Shown here piece after piece: positions 8,077-16,870 of a DNA stretch of 60,994 nt. Position numbers and translations under genes: made by a program. Every line of letters begins with the position of its first letter. Positions within the stretch are counted from its first letter, which is position 1. Below the pieces are notes generated by a model. The model saw only the letters and a list, made by a program, of their open reading frames with translations, had not been told where the DNA came from and made no database searches. The DNA is taken from positions 1 through 60,994 of the forward strand of contig NZ_JAATJB010000018.1 in assembly GCF_011927635.1 (NCBI RefSeq), written 5' to 3'. Source of the DNA: Sphingomonas trueperi (GTDB lineage: Bacteria > Pseudomonadota > Alphaproteobacteria > Sphingomonadales > Sphingomonadaceae).

Positions 8077-8877
8077 ATGACCCTACCCGCGCTCTTCGTC
8101 CCCCATGGCGGCGGCCCGTGCTTCTTCATGGATCCGGCCGGCGGCCCACCCGATCCGATGTGGCGCCCGATGCAGGCCTATCTCGCCGGGAGTATCGCCA
8201 GCCTGCCCGAGCGGCCGCGGGCGATCCTGCTCGTCTCCGGGCATTGGGAGGAGCGCGACGTTACCGTGCATGTCGGCGACGGCCAGCCGCTGCTGTTCGA
8301 CTATTACGGCTTCCCCGAGCACACCTATCATCTGCGCTGGGATGCCCCCGGCGCGCCCGAGGTGGCGCTGCGGGCCGAGGTGCTGCTCGACGCCGCCGGC
8401 TTCCCCGCCGGGGTCGAGCGCGAGCGCGGCTGGGACCACGGTGTGTTCATTCCGATGAAGGTCGCGGTGCCGGCTGCCGACATCCCGCTCGTGCAAGTGT
8501 CGCTGCGGGCCGATCTCGATCCCGCCGCGCATGTCGCGATCGGCAAGGCGCTGGCGCCGTTGCGCGACGAGGGGGTGCTGATCGTCGGCTCGGGCATGAG
8601 CTTCCACAATCTGCGCGCTCGCGGGCCGCAGGCTACGCCCTATGCCGATGCCTGGGACGACGCGCTGGTCGACGCCGCTACCGATCCCGATCCGACGCGT
8701 CGCGAAGCCAGGATCGTCGCTTGGCGAGATCTGCCCTATGCCGAATTCGCGCATCCGCGCGAGGAGCACCTCCTGCCGCTGATGGTCGCGCTCGGTGCGG
8801 GCGGTGAGGGGCCGGCGGTCTGCGACTATCGCGACCATGTGCTCGGCTGGGCGGTGAGCGGCTTCCGCTTCGGATGA
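8077..8877 (+). CDS. DODA-type extradiol ring-opening dioxygenase family protein
   Basis: A 266-residue LigB/DODA-superfamily protein, the group that includes 4,5-DOPA-extradiol dioxygenase and E. coli YgiD. Typical metal-site segments are FVPHGGGPCFF at the N-terminus, SGHWEERD, RGWDHGVFIPMK and the late GSGMSFHNLRARG. The enzymes open catecholic rings using non-haem metal; the actual substrate here cannot be told. The gene is divergent from the 2Fe-2S subunit gene and convergent with the aldolase gene, with a symmetrical hairpin between the last two. Confidence 0.85.
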   Translation: MTLPALFVPHGGGPCFFMDPAGGPPDPMWRPMQAYLAGSIASLPERPRAILLVSGHWEERDVTVHVGDGQPLLFDYYGFPEHTYHLRWDAPGAPEVALRAEVLLDAAGFPAGVERERGWDHGVFIPMKVAVPAADIPLVQVSLRADLDPAAHVAIGKALAPLRDEGVLIVGSGMSFHNLRARGPQATPYADAWDDALVDAATDPDPTRREARIVAWRDLPYAEFAHPREEHLLPLMVALGAGGEGPAVCDYRDHVLGWAVSGFRFG

Positions 8878-8921
8878 GCATTTTCTAGTTGCCCGCGTGC
8901 GGGCGACGGCTCGGAAAATGC
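8878..8921. terminator. Symmetrical hairpin between convergent genes
   Basis: Outer arms GCATTTTC (8878-8885) and GAAAATGC (8914-8921) enclose an inner stem GCCCGC-gt-GCGGGC (8891-8904). It occupies most of the space between two convergent genes and begins right after the dioxygenase stop. The A/T-rich outer arms supply T-runs on both strands, so it may terminate transcription in both directions. Confidence 0.5.
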
Positions 8922-8932
8922 GTTTAAAGCGA

Positions 8933-9694
8933 TCACTCGCGCCAGCTGCGATCGATCCGGTCGACCAGCCGGACCATCGCGGCGAAGTCCGCAGCGCCCG
9001 GGCCGCCGGGGACCTGCGCCATATGAACGTCGCGCTGGTGGACGGCGACGACCTCCGGCGAAATCTCGATCGGCTGGCCCATGCCCATCGTCGCGACCTG
9101 GATCTCGCAGGCGCGCTGCAGCGCCCAGTGCTTGACGAACGCCTCGGGCAGCGTGCGGCCCATGGCGAGGATACCGTGGTTGCGCAGCAGCATCACGCGC
9201 TTGTCGCCGAGATGGGCCAGCAGCCTTTCGCCTTCCTCGTCGCGCACGGTGACGCCTTCGAAGTCATGGTAGGCGATCTGGCCGATGAAGTTGCACGCGT
9301 AGAAATTGGTCGGCCGCAGCCCGCCTTCGAGCGAGGCGACCGCCATGCCGGCGGTGGTGTGGCTGTGCATGATGCAATGCGCGTCGGGCAGATGCCGGTG
9401 GAACAGCGCATGCTGGACGAAGCCCGCCCGGTTCACCGGATAGGGCGAGTCGTCCAGCTTGTTGCCGTCGATGTCGATCTTGACGAGGTTCGAGGCCTTC
9501 ACCTCGCTGAAATGCAATCCGAAGGGGTTGATCAGGAAGGCACCTTCCTGGTCCGGCAGCTTCACCGTGATGTGGTTGTAGATCATCTCGGACCAGCCGA
9601 GCATGTCGAACACGCGGTAGCAGGCGGCGAGCTGCTGGCGCGCCTCCCATTCGGCGTCGCTGACCTGCGGACTGGGGGCGAGCACGGTTGCCAT
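8933..9694 (-). CDS. Class II aldolase/adducin family protein
   Basis: A 253-residue class II (zinc-dependent) aldolase/adducin domain protein. Zinc-site histidines are visible in CIMHSHTTAG and in LLRNHGILAMG. The family includes fuculose-phosphate aldolase and ribulose-phosphate epimerase, but many members, including this longer adducin-like type, have no assigned substrate. The start at 9694 is preceded by GGAGAGG at good spacing on the minus strand; the open frame upstream of it is not homologous. It lies between the dioxygenase and the propionate regulator, with no obvious pathway partner. Confidence 0.85.
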   Translation of the reverse strand: MATVLAPSPQVSDAEWEARQQLAACYRVFDMLGWSEMIYNHITVKLPDQEGAFLINPFGLHFSEVKASNLVKIDIDGNKLDDSPYPVNRAGFVQHALFHRHLPDAHCIMHSHTTAGMAVASLEGGLRPTNFYACNFIGQIAYHDFEGVTVRDEEGERLLAHLGDKRVMLLRNHGILAMGRTLPEAFVKHWALQRACEIQVATMGMGQPIEISPEVVAVHQRDVHMAQVPGGPGAADFAAMVRLVDRIDRSWRE

Positions 9695-9760
9695 GGCACC
9701 TCTCCAAAATTCTATTTTCGAGCTTCGGGTATGCCATGAAGGGGGCGACGCCCGCAAGCG

Positions 9761-11188
9761 TCAGCGGAAGCCGTAGGGCACCGCGCGGCGGCGGTCGGGG
9801 TCGATCTCGATCACCGATCCGGCAGGCGGGAAGGCGCGCTGGTCGCAATCGAGCCGGGGGCAGATGCGGCACGAGGCGCCGATCGGCGTGGCGGCGCCGC
9901 CGGTGCGCAGCGCATCGGCATAGACGAAGTCGGCGGCGTGCGCCTCCTCGCACCCCAGCGCGACGGCATAGCGGCGGGGCGGACGGGTGAAGCTGCCCGA
10001 GGGCTTGACCAGCCCCTTGGCCATCGAGACATAGCGGGTGCCGTCGGGCATCTCGGCGAGCTGCACCAGGATGCGGTCCGGGATCGCCACCGCCTCGTGG
10101 ACGATCCACAAGGGGCACGCGCCGCCGAGCGCGGCGAACTGCAGCCGCGTGGCCGAGTGCCGCTTGGTGATGTTGCCCGCCATGTCGACGCGGCAGAAGA
10201 ACACCGGCAGGCCCTGCGCGCCGGGGCGCTGCAGCGTCGAGAGCCGGTGGCACGCCTGCTCGAAGCTCACCGCGAAACGCTGACGCAGGCGATCGATGTC
10301 GTGGCGCACCTCATAGGCGGCCGCGCGGAAGCGACCATAGGGCATCAGCAACGCCCCCGCGGCATAGTTGGCGAGCCCGACGCTCAGCAGCTCGCGCGCG
10401 GCGGGCGAGGCGAGCCCGGCCCGATCGATCACCAGCCGCATCTCGTTGGCGAACTCGTAGCGGACCAGCCGGTGCGCGAGCAGGAAGGCGCGGCTTTCCG
10501 GCGGCAGGGCATGGTTGAGCGCCAGCGTCCGTGCGCCCTCGTCGAAGCGACTGAGCTCGCTGCCGTCGCCCTGCGCGCCGACCACGCGGACGCCGTGCCA
10601 CAGCCGCAGCCGGTCCTCGAAGGCGCGAACGACATTGTCGTCGTCGAGCGCGAGCGCGTCGGCGAGCAATTCGGCCGAGCGGTCGATCGCGTCGATGTAA
10701 TTCCCCTCGGCCTGGAACCAGTCACGCACCTCTTCCCAAGGGAGTGGTGCGGCGTCGCCCGAGCCGGTGTCGAACCGGTCGTCGAGCACGCGCAGCTGCT
10801 CCTGGCTGCGGCGATAGGCGTCGTGGAGCGCGACCATCCGCCGGGCGAGCAGCGGCTGTTGCTCGATGCCGCGGCGGACATCGGCCTCGTCGATCCGGTC
10901 GGCGGGCACGCTGCTATCGGTCGCGGCGTCGATTGCACGAAGCAGGGCTGCAGTCCCGCCTTCACCATTGATCTCCGCCGCGTCGACCGGGAATTCGCGG
11001 ACGAGTGCGAGCAGTACCCCGTCGGTGATCGGCCGGTCGTTGTTCTCGATCTGCGAGAGATAGGAGACCGAGATACCCAGCCGTCGGGCCATGCTCGCCT
11101 GCGGGATGTTCAGACGCCGCCGCAGGTCGCGCAAGCGGAAGCCCTCGAACAGGCGGCGGCGGGGCAAAGGTGGGAGCTGGCTGGCCAT
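9761..11188 (-). CDS. ScfR/PccR-type regulator (XRE HTH + IrrE-like + DUF2083)
   Basis: A 475-residue short-chain fatty acyl-CoA regulator type protein. It has an N-terminal XRE helix-turn-helix (about residues 12-65, including SMARRLGISVSYLSQIEN), a central IrrE/ImmA-like segment and a C-terminal DUF2083-like domain with cysteines in CRICPRLDCDQR. Relatives such as RamB and PccR control acetate or propionyl-CoA assimilation genes in response to acyl-CoA. Divergent placement beside pccB makes propionyl-CoA control the natural inference. The start at 11188 opens the conserved HTH; the long upstream open frame is antisense to pccB and ignored. A palindrome lies in the shared promoter region. 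Confidence 0.87.
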   Translation of the reverse strand: MASQLPPLPRRRLFEGFRLRDLRRRLNIPQASMARRLGISVSYLSQIENNDRPITDGVLLALVREFPVDAAEINGEGGTAALLRAIDAATDSSVPADRIDEADVRRGIEQQPLLARRMVALHDAYRRSQEQLRVLDDRFDTGSGDAAPLPWEEVRDWFQAEGNYIDAIDRSAELLADALALDDDNVVRAFEDRLRLWHGVRVVGAQGDGSELSRFDEGARTLALNHALPPESRAFLLAHRLVRYEFANEMRLVIDRAGLASPAARELLSVGLANYAAGALLMPYGRFRAAAYEVRHDIDRLRQRFAVSFEQACHRLSTLQRPGAQGLPVFFCRVDMAGNITKRHSATRLQFAALGGACPLWIVHEAVAIPDRILVQLAEMPDGTRYVSMAKGLVKPSGSFTRPPRRYAVALGCEEAHAADFVYADALRTGGAATPIGASCRICPRLDCDQRAFPPAGSVIEIDPDRRRAVPYGFR

Positions 11189-11191
11189 GAG

Positions 11192-11246
11192 TTCGCATAC
11201 TCTGCAAACCTGCGCCCCGCAACTTCGCAACATTGCATTTGCGAAG
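11192..11246. promoter_or_regulatory. Candidate operators of the propionate regulator
   Basis: The gap between the regulator and pccB holds an 8-8-8 palindrome: CTTCGCAA (11223-11230), spacer CATTGCAT, then TTGCGAAG (11239-11246). A looser related pair, TTCGCA and TGCAAA, lies at 11192-11208. Repeated TTYGCAAR-type half sites around a divergent promoter are what an XRE-type acyl-CoA regulator would bind. The sequence symmetry is seen directly; the binding protein is inferred from position. Confidence 0.5.
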
Positions 11247-11291
11247 CCGGCATGGCCCGGTGCACAAGCCGCGTCCACGGAGAGAATGCCG

Positions 11292-12818
<1,527 letters not shown>

Positions 12819-12838
12819 CGCGGCGCTGATCGAGGACC

Positions 12839-13261
12839 ATGATGAAACTCGGCCGTCTCAACCATGTCGGCATTGCGACGCCGTCGATCGAAACCTCGAT
12901 CGCCTTTTATCGCGACGTGATGGGCGCGGAGGTGATCCGCGAACCCTTCGAGCTGCCCGCGCAGGGGGTGAAGGTGTGCTTCGTCGATGCGCCCAACAGC
13001 CAGATCGAGCTGATCGAGCCGCTGGGGGAGGCGTCGCCGATCCACGGCTTCCTCGCCAAGAACCTGGCGGGCGGACAGCATCACCTCTGTTATGAAGTGC
13101 CCGATATCCACGAGGCCAAGGCCTGGTTCGAAGCCAAGGGCTGTAAGGTGCTCGGCGAGCCACGCATCGGGGCGCATGGTACGCCGATCTTCTTCGTCCA
13201 CCCCAAGGACATGGGCGGCATCCTTACCGAGATCATGGAGACGCCGCGTGACGGGCATTGA
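12839..13261 (+). CDS. mce: Methylmalonyl-CoA epimerase
   Basis: A 140-residue glyoxalase/bleomycin-fold enzyme that interconverts (S)- and (R)-methylmalonyl-CoA between carboxylase and mutase. Metal ligands are visible as His in LNHVGIA, His in QHHLCYEV and Glu near the C-terminal GGILTEIME. Two adjacent ATGs (12839 and 12842) follow a GAGGA; the second has the better spacing, so the true start may be 12842. The gene sits between pccB and the mutase, exactly the pathway order. Confidence 0.94.
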   Translation: MMKLGRLNHVGIATPSIETSIAFYRDVMGAEVIREPFELPAQGVKVCFVDAPNSQIELIEPLGEASPIHGFLAKNLAGGQHHLCYEVPDIHEAKAWFEAKGCKVLGEPRIGAHGTPIFFVHPKDMGGILTEIMETPRDGH

Positions 13262-13268
13262 GCAAATC

Positions 13269-13410
13269 GCCCTCTCCCCAACGGGGAGAGGGAAGGGGCC
13301 CGCGCGCGAAGCGCGTGGGAAGGGAGAGGGGCAGTGGATGGCCGCCGCTCCGAGCCCCTCTCCCTTCCGCACGCTTCGCGTGCTCCCTCCCTCTCCCCGG
13401 TGGGGAGAAG
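13269..13410. repeat. Paired inverted REP-like element
   Basis: A 142-bp intergenic element made of two inverted copies about a centre near 13340. Each copy has a CCCTCTCCCC/GGGGAGAGGG hairpin, then a GCGAAGCGCGTG-like block, then GGAAGGGAGAGGGGC, whose perfect complement GCCCCTCTCCCTTCC begins the other copy. The last hairpin (TCTCCCC, ggt, GGGGAGA) contains the ribosome-binding site of the downstream mutase gene. A related single palindrome occurs at 32166-32187. This resembles REP/REPIN elements; no transposase is linked to it here. Confidence 0.75.
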
Positions 13411-13414
13411 GATT

Positions 13415-15553
13415 GTGACCAAGCCCTCGCTCGACCAATGGTCCGCCGTCGCTTCCAAGGAGGTGAAGGGCAAGGACCTAACCTGGGAAACGCCGGAAGG
13501 TATCCCGGTCAAACCTCTGTACACCCAAGAGGATGTGGCGGGCATCGACCCCGGCCTGCCCGGGTTCGCGCCGTTCACGCGCGGCGTGCGTGCCTCCATG
13601 TACGCCGGTCGCCCCTGGACCATCCGCCAGTATGCCGGCTTCTCGACCGCTGAGGAGTCGAACGCCTTCTACCGCCGCAACCTCGCCGCCGGGCAGAAGG
13701 GCCTGTCGGTCGCGTTCGATCTCGCCACCCATCGTGGCTATGACAGCGATCACCCTCGCGTGGTGGGCGATGTCGGCAAGGCGGGTGTCGCGATCGACAG
13801 CGTTGAGGACATGAAGATCCTGTTCGACGGCATTCCGCTCGACCAGATGTCGGTGTCGATGACGATGAACGGCGCGGTGATCCCGGTGCTGGCCTTCTTC
13901 ATCGTTGCGGGCGAGGAGCAGGGCGTTCCGCAGGACAAGCTGGAAGGCACGATCCAGAACGACATCCTCAAGGAGTTCATGGTTCGGAATACCTATATCT
14001 ACCCGCCCGAACCGAGCATGCGGATCATCTCGGACATTTTCGCCTATACCAGCGCGAAGATGCCGAAATTCAACAGCATTTCCATCTCCGGCTACCATAT
14101 GCAGGAAGCCGGCGCGACCCAGGTGCAGGAGCTCGCCTTCACCATCGCTGATGGCATGGAATATGTGAAGTATGGCGTCGCCTCCGGCCTCGATATCGAC
14201 AAGTTCGCAGGGCGTCTGAGCTTCTTCTTCGCAATTGGTATGAACTTCTTCATGGAAGTGGCGAAGCTGCGAGCCGCCCGGGTGCTGTGGCACCGGGTGA
14301 TGACCCGGCTCGGCGCGCAGGACGATCGCTCGAAGATGCTGCGCACCCATTGCCAGACCTCGGGCGTGTCGCTCACCGAGCAGGACCCGTACAACAACGT
14401 CATCCGCACCACGATCGAGGCGATGGCGGCGATGCTGGGCGGCACCCAGAGCCTCCACACCAACGCGCTCGACGAAGCGATCGCGCTGCCGACCGATTTC
14501 TCCGCCCGGATCGCCCGCAACACCCAGATCGTGCTGCAGGAAGAGACCGGGATGACCAAGGTCGTCGATCCGCTGGGCGGCAGCTATTATGTCGAGAGCC
14601 TGACCCAGAGCCTGGTCGACAAGGCCTGGGAGATCATCGAACGGGTAGAGGCCGAGGGCGGCATGGCCAAGGCGGTGGCCGCCGGCTGGCCCAAGGCGAT
14701 GATCGAGGAAGCCGCGGCGGCGCGCCAGGCGCGGGTGGATCGCGGCGAGGACGTGATCGTCGGGGTCAACAAGTACCGGCTGCCGAACGAGGATCTGCTG
14801 GAAACGCTGGAGGTCGACAACGCCGCCGTGCGCGAGGCGCAGATCGCCCGCATCCAGCGGGTGAAGGCAGCGCGCGACGAGGCTGCATGCCAGGCGGCGC
14901 TCGATGCGCTGCGGGAAGGCGCGAAGGGTGGCGGCAACCTGCTGGAGCTGACGGTCGTGGCTGCCCGTGCTCGCGCGACGCTGGGCGAGATCAGCGCGGC
15001 GATGGAAGACGTTTTCGGCCGCTATGCCACCAAGCCGACACCGGTAAGGGGCGTCTATGCGGCGCCTTATGCTGACGACAGCCGTTGGGCCGAGGTGGTG
15101 CGCGGCGTCGAGGCGGTCGAACATCGACTCGGTCGCAAGCCGCGGCTGCTCGTCGCCAAGATGGGCCAGGACGGGCATGATCGCGGCGCCAACGTCATTG
15201 CCTCGGCCTTTTCGGACATGGGGTTCGAGGTAGTCAGCGGGCCATTGTTCCAGACGCCCGAGGAAACGGTGGTGCTGGCGCTGGATAGTGGCGTCGACGT
15301 GGTCGGAGCCTCTAGTCTCGCGGCAGGGCACAAGACGCTTATCCCGGAGTTGATCCGCGGCCTGCGGGAAGCCGGGCGGAACGACGTCAAGGTCATCGCG
15401 GGCGGAGTCATTCCGCCGCAGGATTATGAAATGCTGCGTGCGGCGGGGGTGCAGGGGATCTACGGCCCCGGGTCTAACGTGGTGGAATGCGCGGCGGACG
15501 TTCTGCGCCTGCTCGGCCACAACATGCCACCACTAGACGCCGGTGCCGAGTGA
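13415..15553 (+). CDS. Methylmalonyl-CoA mutase, adenosylcobalamin-dependent
   Basis: A 712-residue single-chain mutase converting (R)-methylmalonyl-CoA to succinyl-CoA. The N-terminal two-thirds is the substrate TIM barrel (PWTIRQYAGFSTAEESN, RNTQIVLQEETGM). The C-terminal B12-binding domain has the DxHxxG signature in GQDGHDRG (axial His near residue 587). The start is the GTG at 13415, preceded by GGAGAAGGA, because family similarity begins at TKPSLDQW. That ribosome-binding site lies partly in the stem of the upstream repeat, so translation could be modulated by that hairpin. Its cofactor is the product of the cob genes at 46-60 kb. Confidence 0.95.
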   Translation: MTKPSLDQWSAVASKEVKGKDLTWETPEGIPVKPLYTQEDVAGIDPGLPGFAPFTRGVRASMYAGRPWTIRQYAGFSTAEESNAFYRRNLAAGQKGLSVAFDLATHRGYDSDHPRVVGDVGKAGVAIDSVEDMKILFDGIPLDQMSVSMTMNGAVIPVLAFFIVAGEEQGVPQDKLEGTIQNDILKEFMVRNTYIYPPEPSMRIISDIFAYTSAKMPKFNSISISGYHMQEAGATQVQELAFTIADGMEYVKYGVASGLDIDKFAGRLSFFFAIGMNFFMEVAKLRAARVLWHRVMTRLGAQDDRSKMLRTHCQTSGVSLTEQDPYNNVIRTTIEAMAAMLGGTQSLHTNALDEAIALPTDFSARIARNTQIVLQEETGMTKVVDPLGGSYYVESLTQSLVDKAWEIIERVEAEGGMAKAVAAGWPKAMIEEAAAARQARVDRGEDVIVGVNKYRLPNEDLLETLEVDNAAVREAQIARIQRVKAARDEAACQAALDALREGAKGGGNLLELTVVAARARATLGEISAAMEDVFGRYATKPTPVRGVYAAPYADDSRWAEVVRGVEAVEHRLGRKPRLLVAKMGQDGHDRGANVIASAFSDMGFEVVSGPLFQTPEETVVLALDSGVDVVGASSLAAGHKTLIPELIRGLREAGRNDVKVIAGGVIPPQDYEMLRAAGVQGIYGPGSNVVECAADVLRLLGHNMPPLDAGAE

Positions 15554-15626
15554 CCAGGCTGCCCTTTTACGTGGGCGCGCGCACCCGCTATGCCGAGCGG
15601 CGTAACCGTTCACCGGAGTTGCTTGC

Positions 15627-16637
15627 TTGACCTTCGAATCCTCCCCCGTCCGCACCGACTGGACCCGCGACGAGATCGCTGCGCTGTTCGACCTGCCGTT
15701 CACCGAACTCGTGTTCCGTGCCGCCGAAGTCCACCGCGCCAACCATCCGGCGAACCAGGTCCAGCGCTCGACGCTGCTTTCGATCAAGACCGGCGGCTGC
15801 CCCGAGGATTGCGGCTATTGCAGCCAGTCGGCGCATGCCGATACCGGCCTCAAGGCGACCAAGCTGATGGATCCGCGCGCGGTGCTGCAGGCGGCGGCGC
15901 AGGCCAAGGACCATGGCTCGACCCGCTTCTGCATGGGCGCCGCCTGGCGCAACCCCAAGGACCGCGACATGCCCGCCATTGTCGAGATGGTGAAGGGCGT
16001 CCGCGCGATGGGCATGGAAACCTGCATGACGCTGGGCATGCTCACCGACGCGCAGGCGAAGACGCTCGCCGATGCCGGGCTCGATTACTACAACCACAAT
16101 ATCGATACCTCGCCCGAACGCTACGGCGAGGTCATCACCACCCGCAGCTTCGAGGAGCGGCTGGAGACGCTGGAGCATGTCCGCGAGGCGGGCATCAACG
16201 TGTGCTGCGGCGGCATCGTCGGCATGGGCGAAACGCGTGGTGATCGCGTCGGCTTCATCCACGCGCTGGCGACCCTGCCGGTGCATCCGGGCAGCGTGCC
16301 GGTCAACGCACTGGTGCCGGTGAAGGGCACGGTGTTGGGCGACATGCTGGCCGACACGCCGCTCGCCATGATCGACGATATCGAGTTCGTCCGTACGGTC
16401 GCGGTGGCGCGCATCACCATGCCGCGCTCGATGGTCCGCCTCTCGGCCGGGCGCGAGAGCATGAGCGATGCCACCCAGGCGCTGTGCTTCCTGGCGGGCG
16501 CCAATTCGATCTTCACCGGCGACAAGCTGCTGACCGCGGGCAATGCCGGCGACGACAAGGACGCGGCGCTGTTCGCGCGCCTCGGCATCACGCCGATGGC
16601 AGCGGAGTGCAAGGTAGAGCTGGAGGCGGCGGAGTAA
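15627..16637 (+). CDS. bioB: Biotin synthase
   Basis: A 336-residue radical-SAM enzyme inserting sulfur into dethiobiotin. The radical-SAM cysteines are C58, C62 and C65 in GGCPEDCGYCSQ. The second-cluster region includes FCMGAAW, METCMTLGM and VCCGGIVGMGE. The start is a TTG at 15627 with CGGAG about nine bases upstream. No other bio genes are near. Its place between the mutase and pccA suggests co-expression with the biotin-dependent carboxylase. The last base of its stop codon is the first base of the next gene's ATG. Confidence 0.95.
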   Translation: MTFESSPVRTDWTRDEIAALFDLPFTELVFRAAEVHRANHPANQVQRSTLLSIKTGGCPEDCGYCSQSAHADTGLKATKLMDPRAVLQAAAQAKDHGSTRFCMGAAWRNPKDRDMPAIVEMVKGVRAMGMETCMTLGMLTDAQAKTLADAGLDYYNHNIDTSPERYGEVITTRSFEERLETLEHVREAGINVCCGGIVGMGETRGDRVGFIHALATLPVHPGSVPVNALVPVKGTVLGDMLADTPLAMIDDIEFVRTVAVARITMPRSMVRLSAGRESMSDATQALCFLAGANSIFTGDKLLTAGNAGDDKDAALFARLGITPMAAECKVELEAAE

Positions 16638-16870
16638 TGCTTTCCGGCTTCGTGCGATGGTCGGAGCGCCGCGCGAGCCGGGTGAGTCTCCGGTCGTCTC
16701 TCATAAGTACAATTTGGGCAATGTTGCTTGGACCCGCACTTTGGGTCCTGCTCCTGCCCTTGTTTGGCGGCGACGCTGACGCGGTCTTTTACGCATTGGT
16801 GGCTGCAATCCTACTGGCAATGGCAGGCTGCTGGTGCACCCTGTCGTTGCTTCGACGCTGGAGCAATTAG
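16637..16870 (+). CDS. Small two-helix membrane protein, unknown
   Basis: A 77-residue protein not recognised as any known family. It has a basic N-terminus (RWSERRASR) and two hydrophobic helices (about residues 26-44 and 50-68). A short acidic loop, GGDADA, separates them, and the C-terminus is basic (RRWSN). The arrangement predicts an inner-membrane hairpin. It is tightly embedded: its ATG overlaps the bioB stop by one base (TAATG), and its own TAG overlaps the GTG of pccA by one base. Both overlaps argue that it is really translated, by coupling. It might be a biotin- or carboxylase-associated membrane factor, but nothing in the sequence shows function. Confidence 0.65.
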   Translation: MLSGFVRWSERRASRVSLRSSLISTIWAMLLGPALWVLLLPLFGGDADAVFYALVAAILLAMAGCWCTLSLLRRWSN

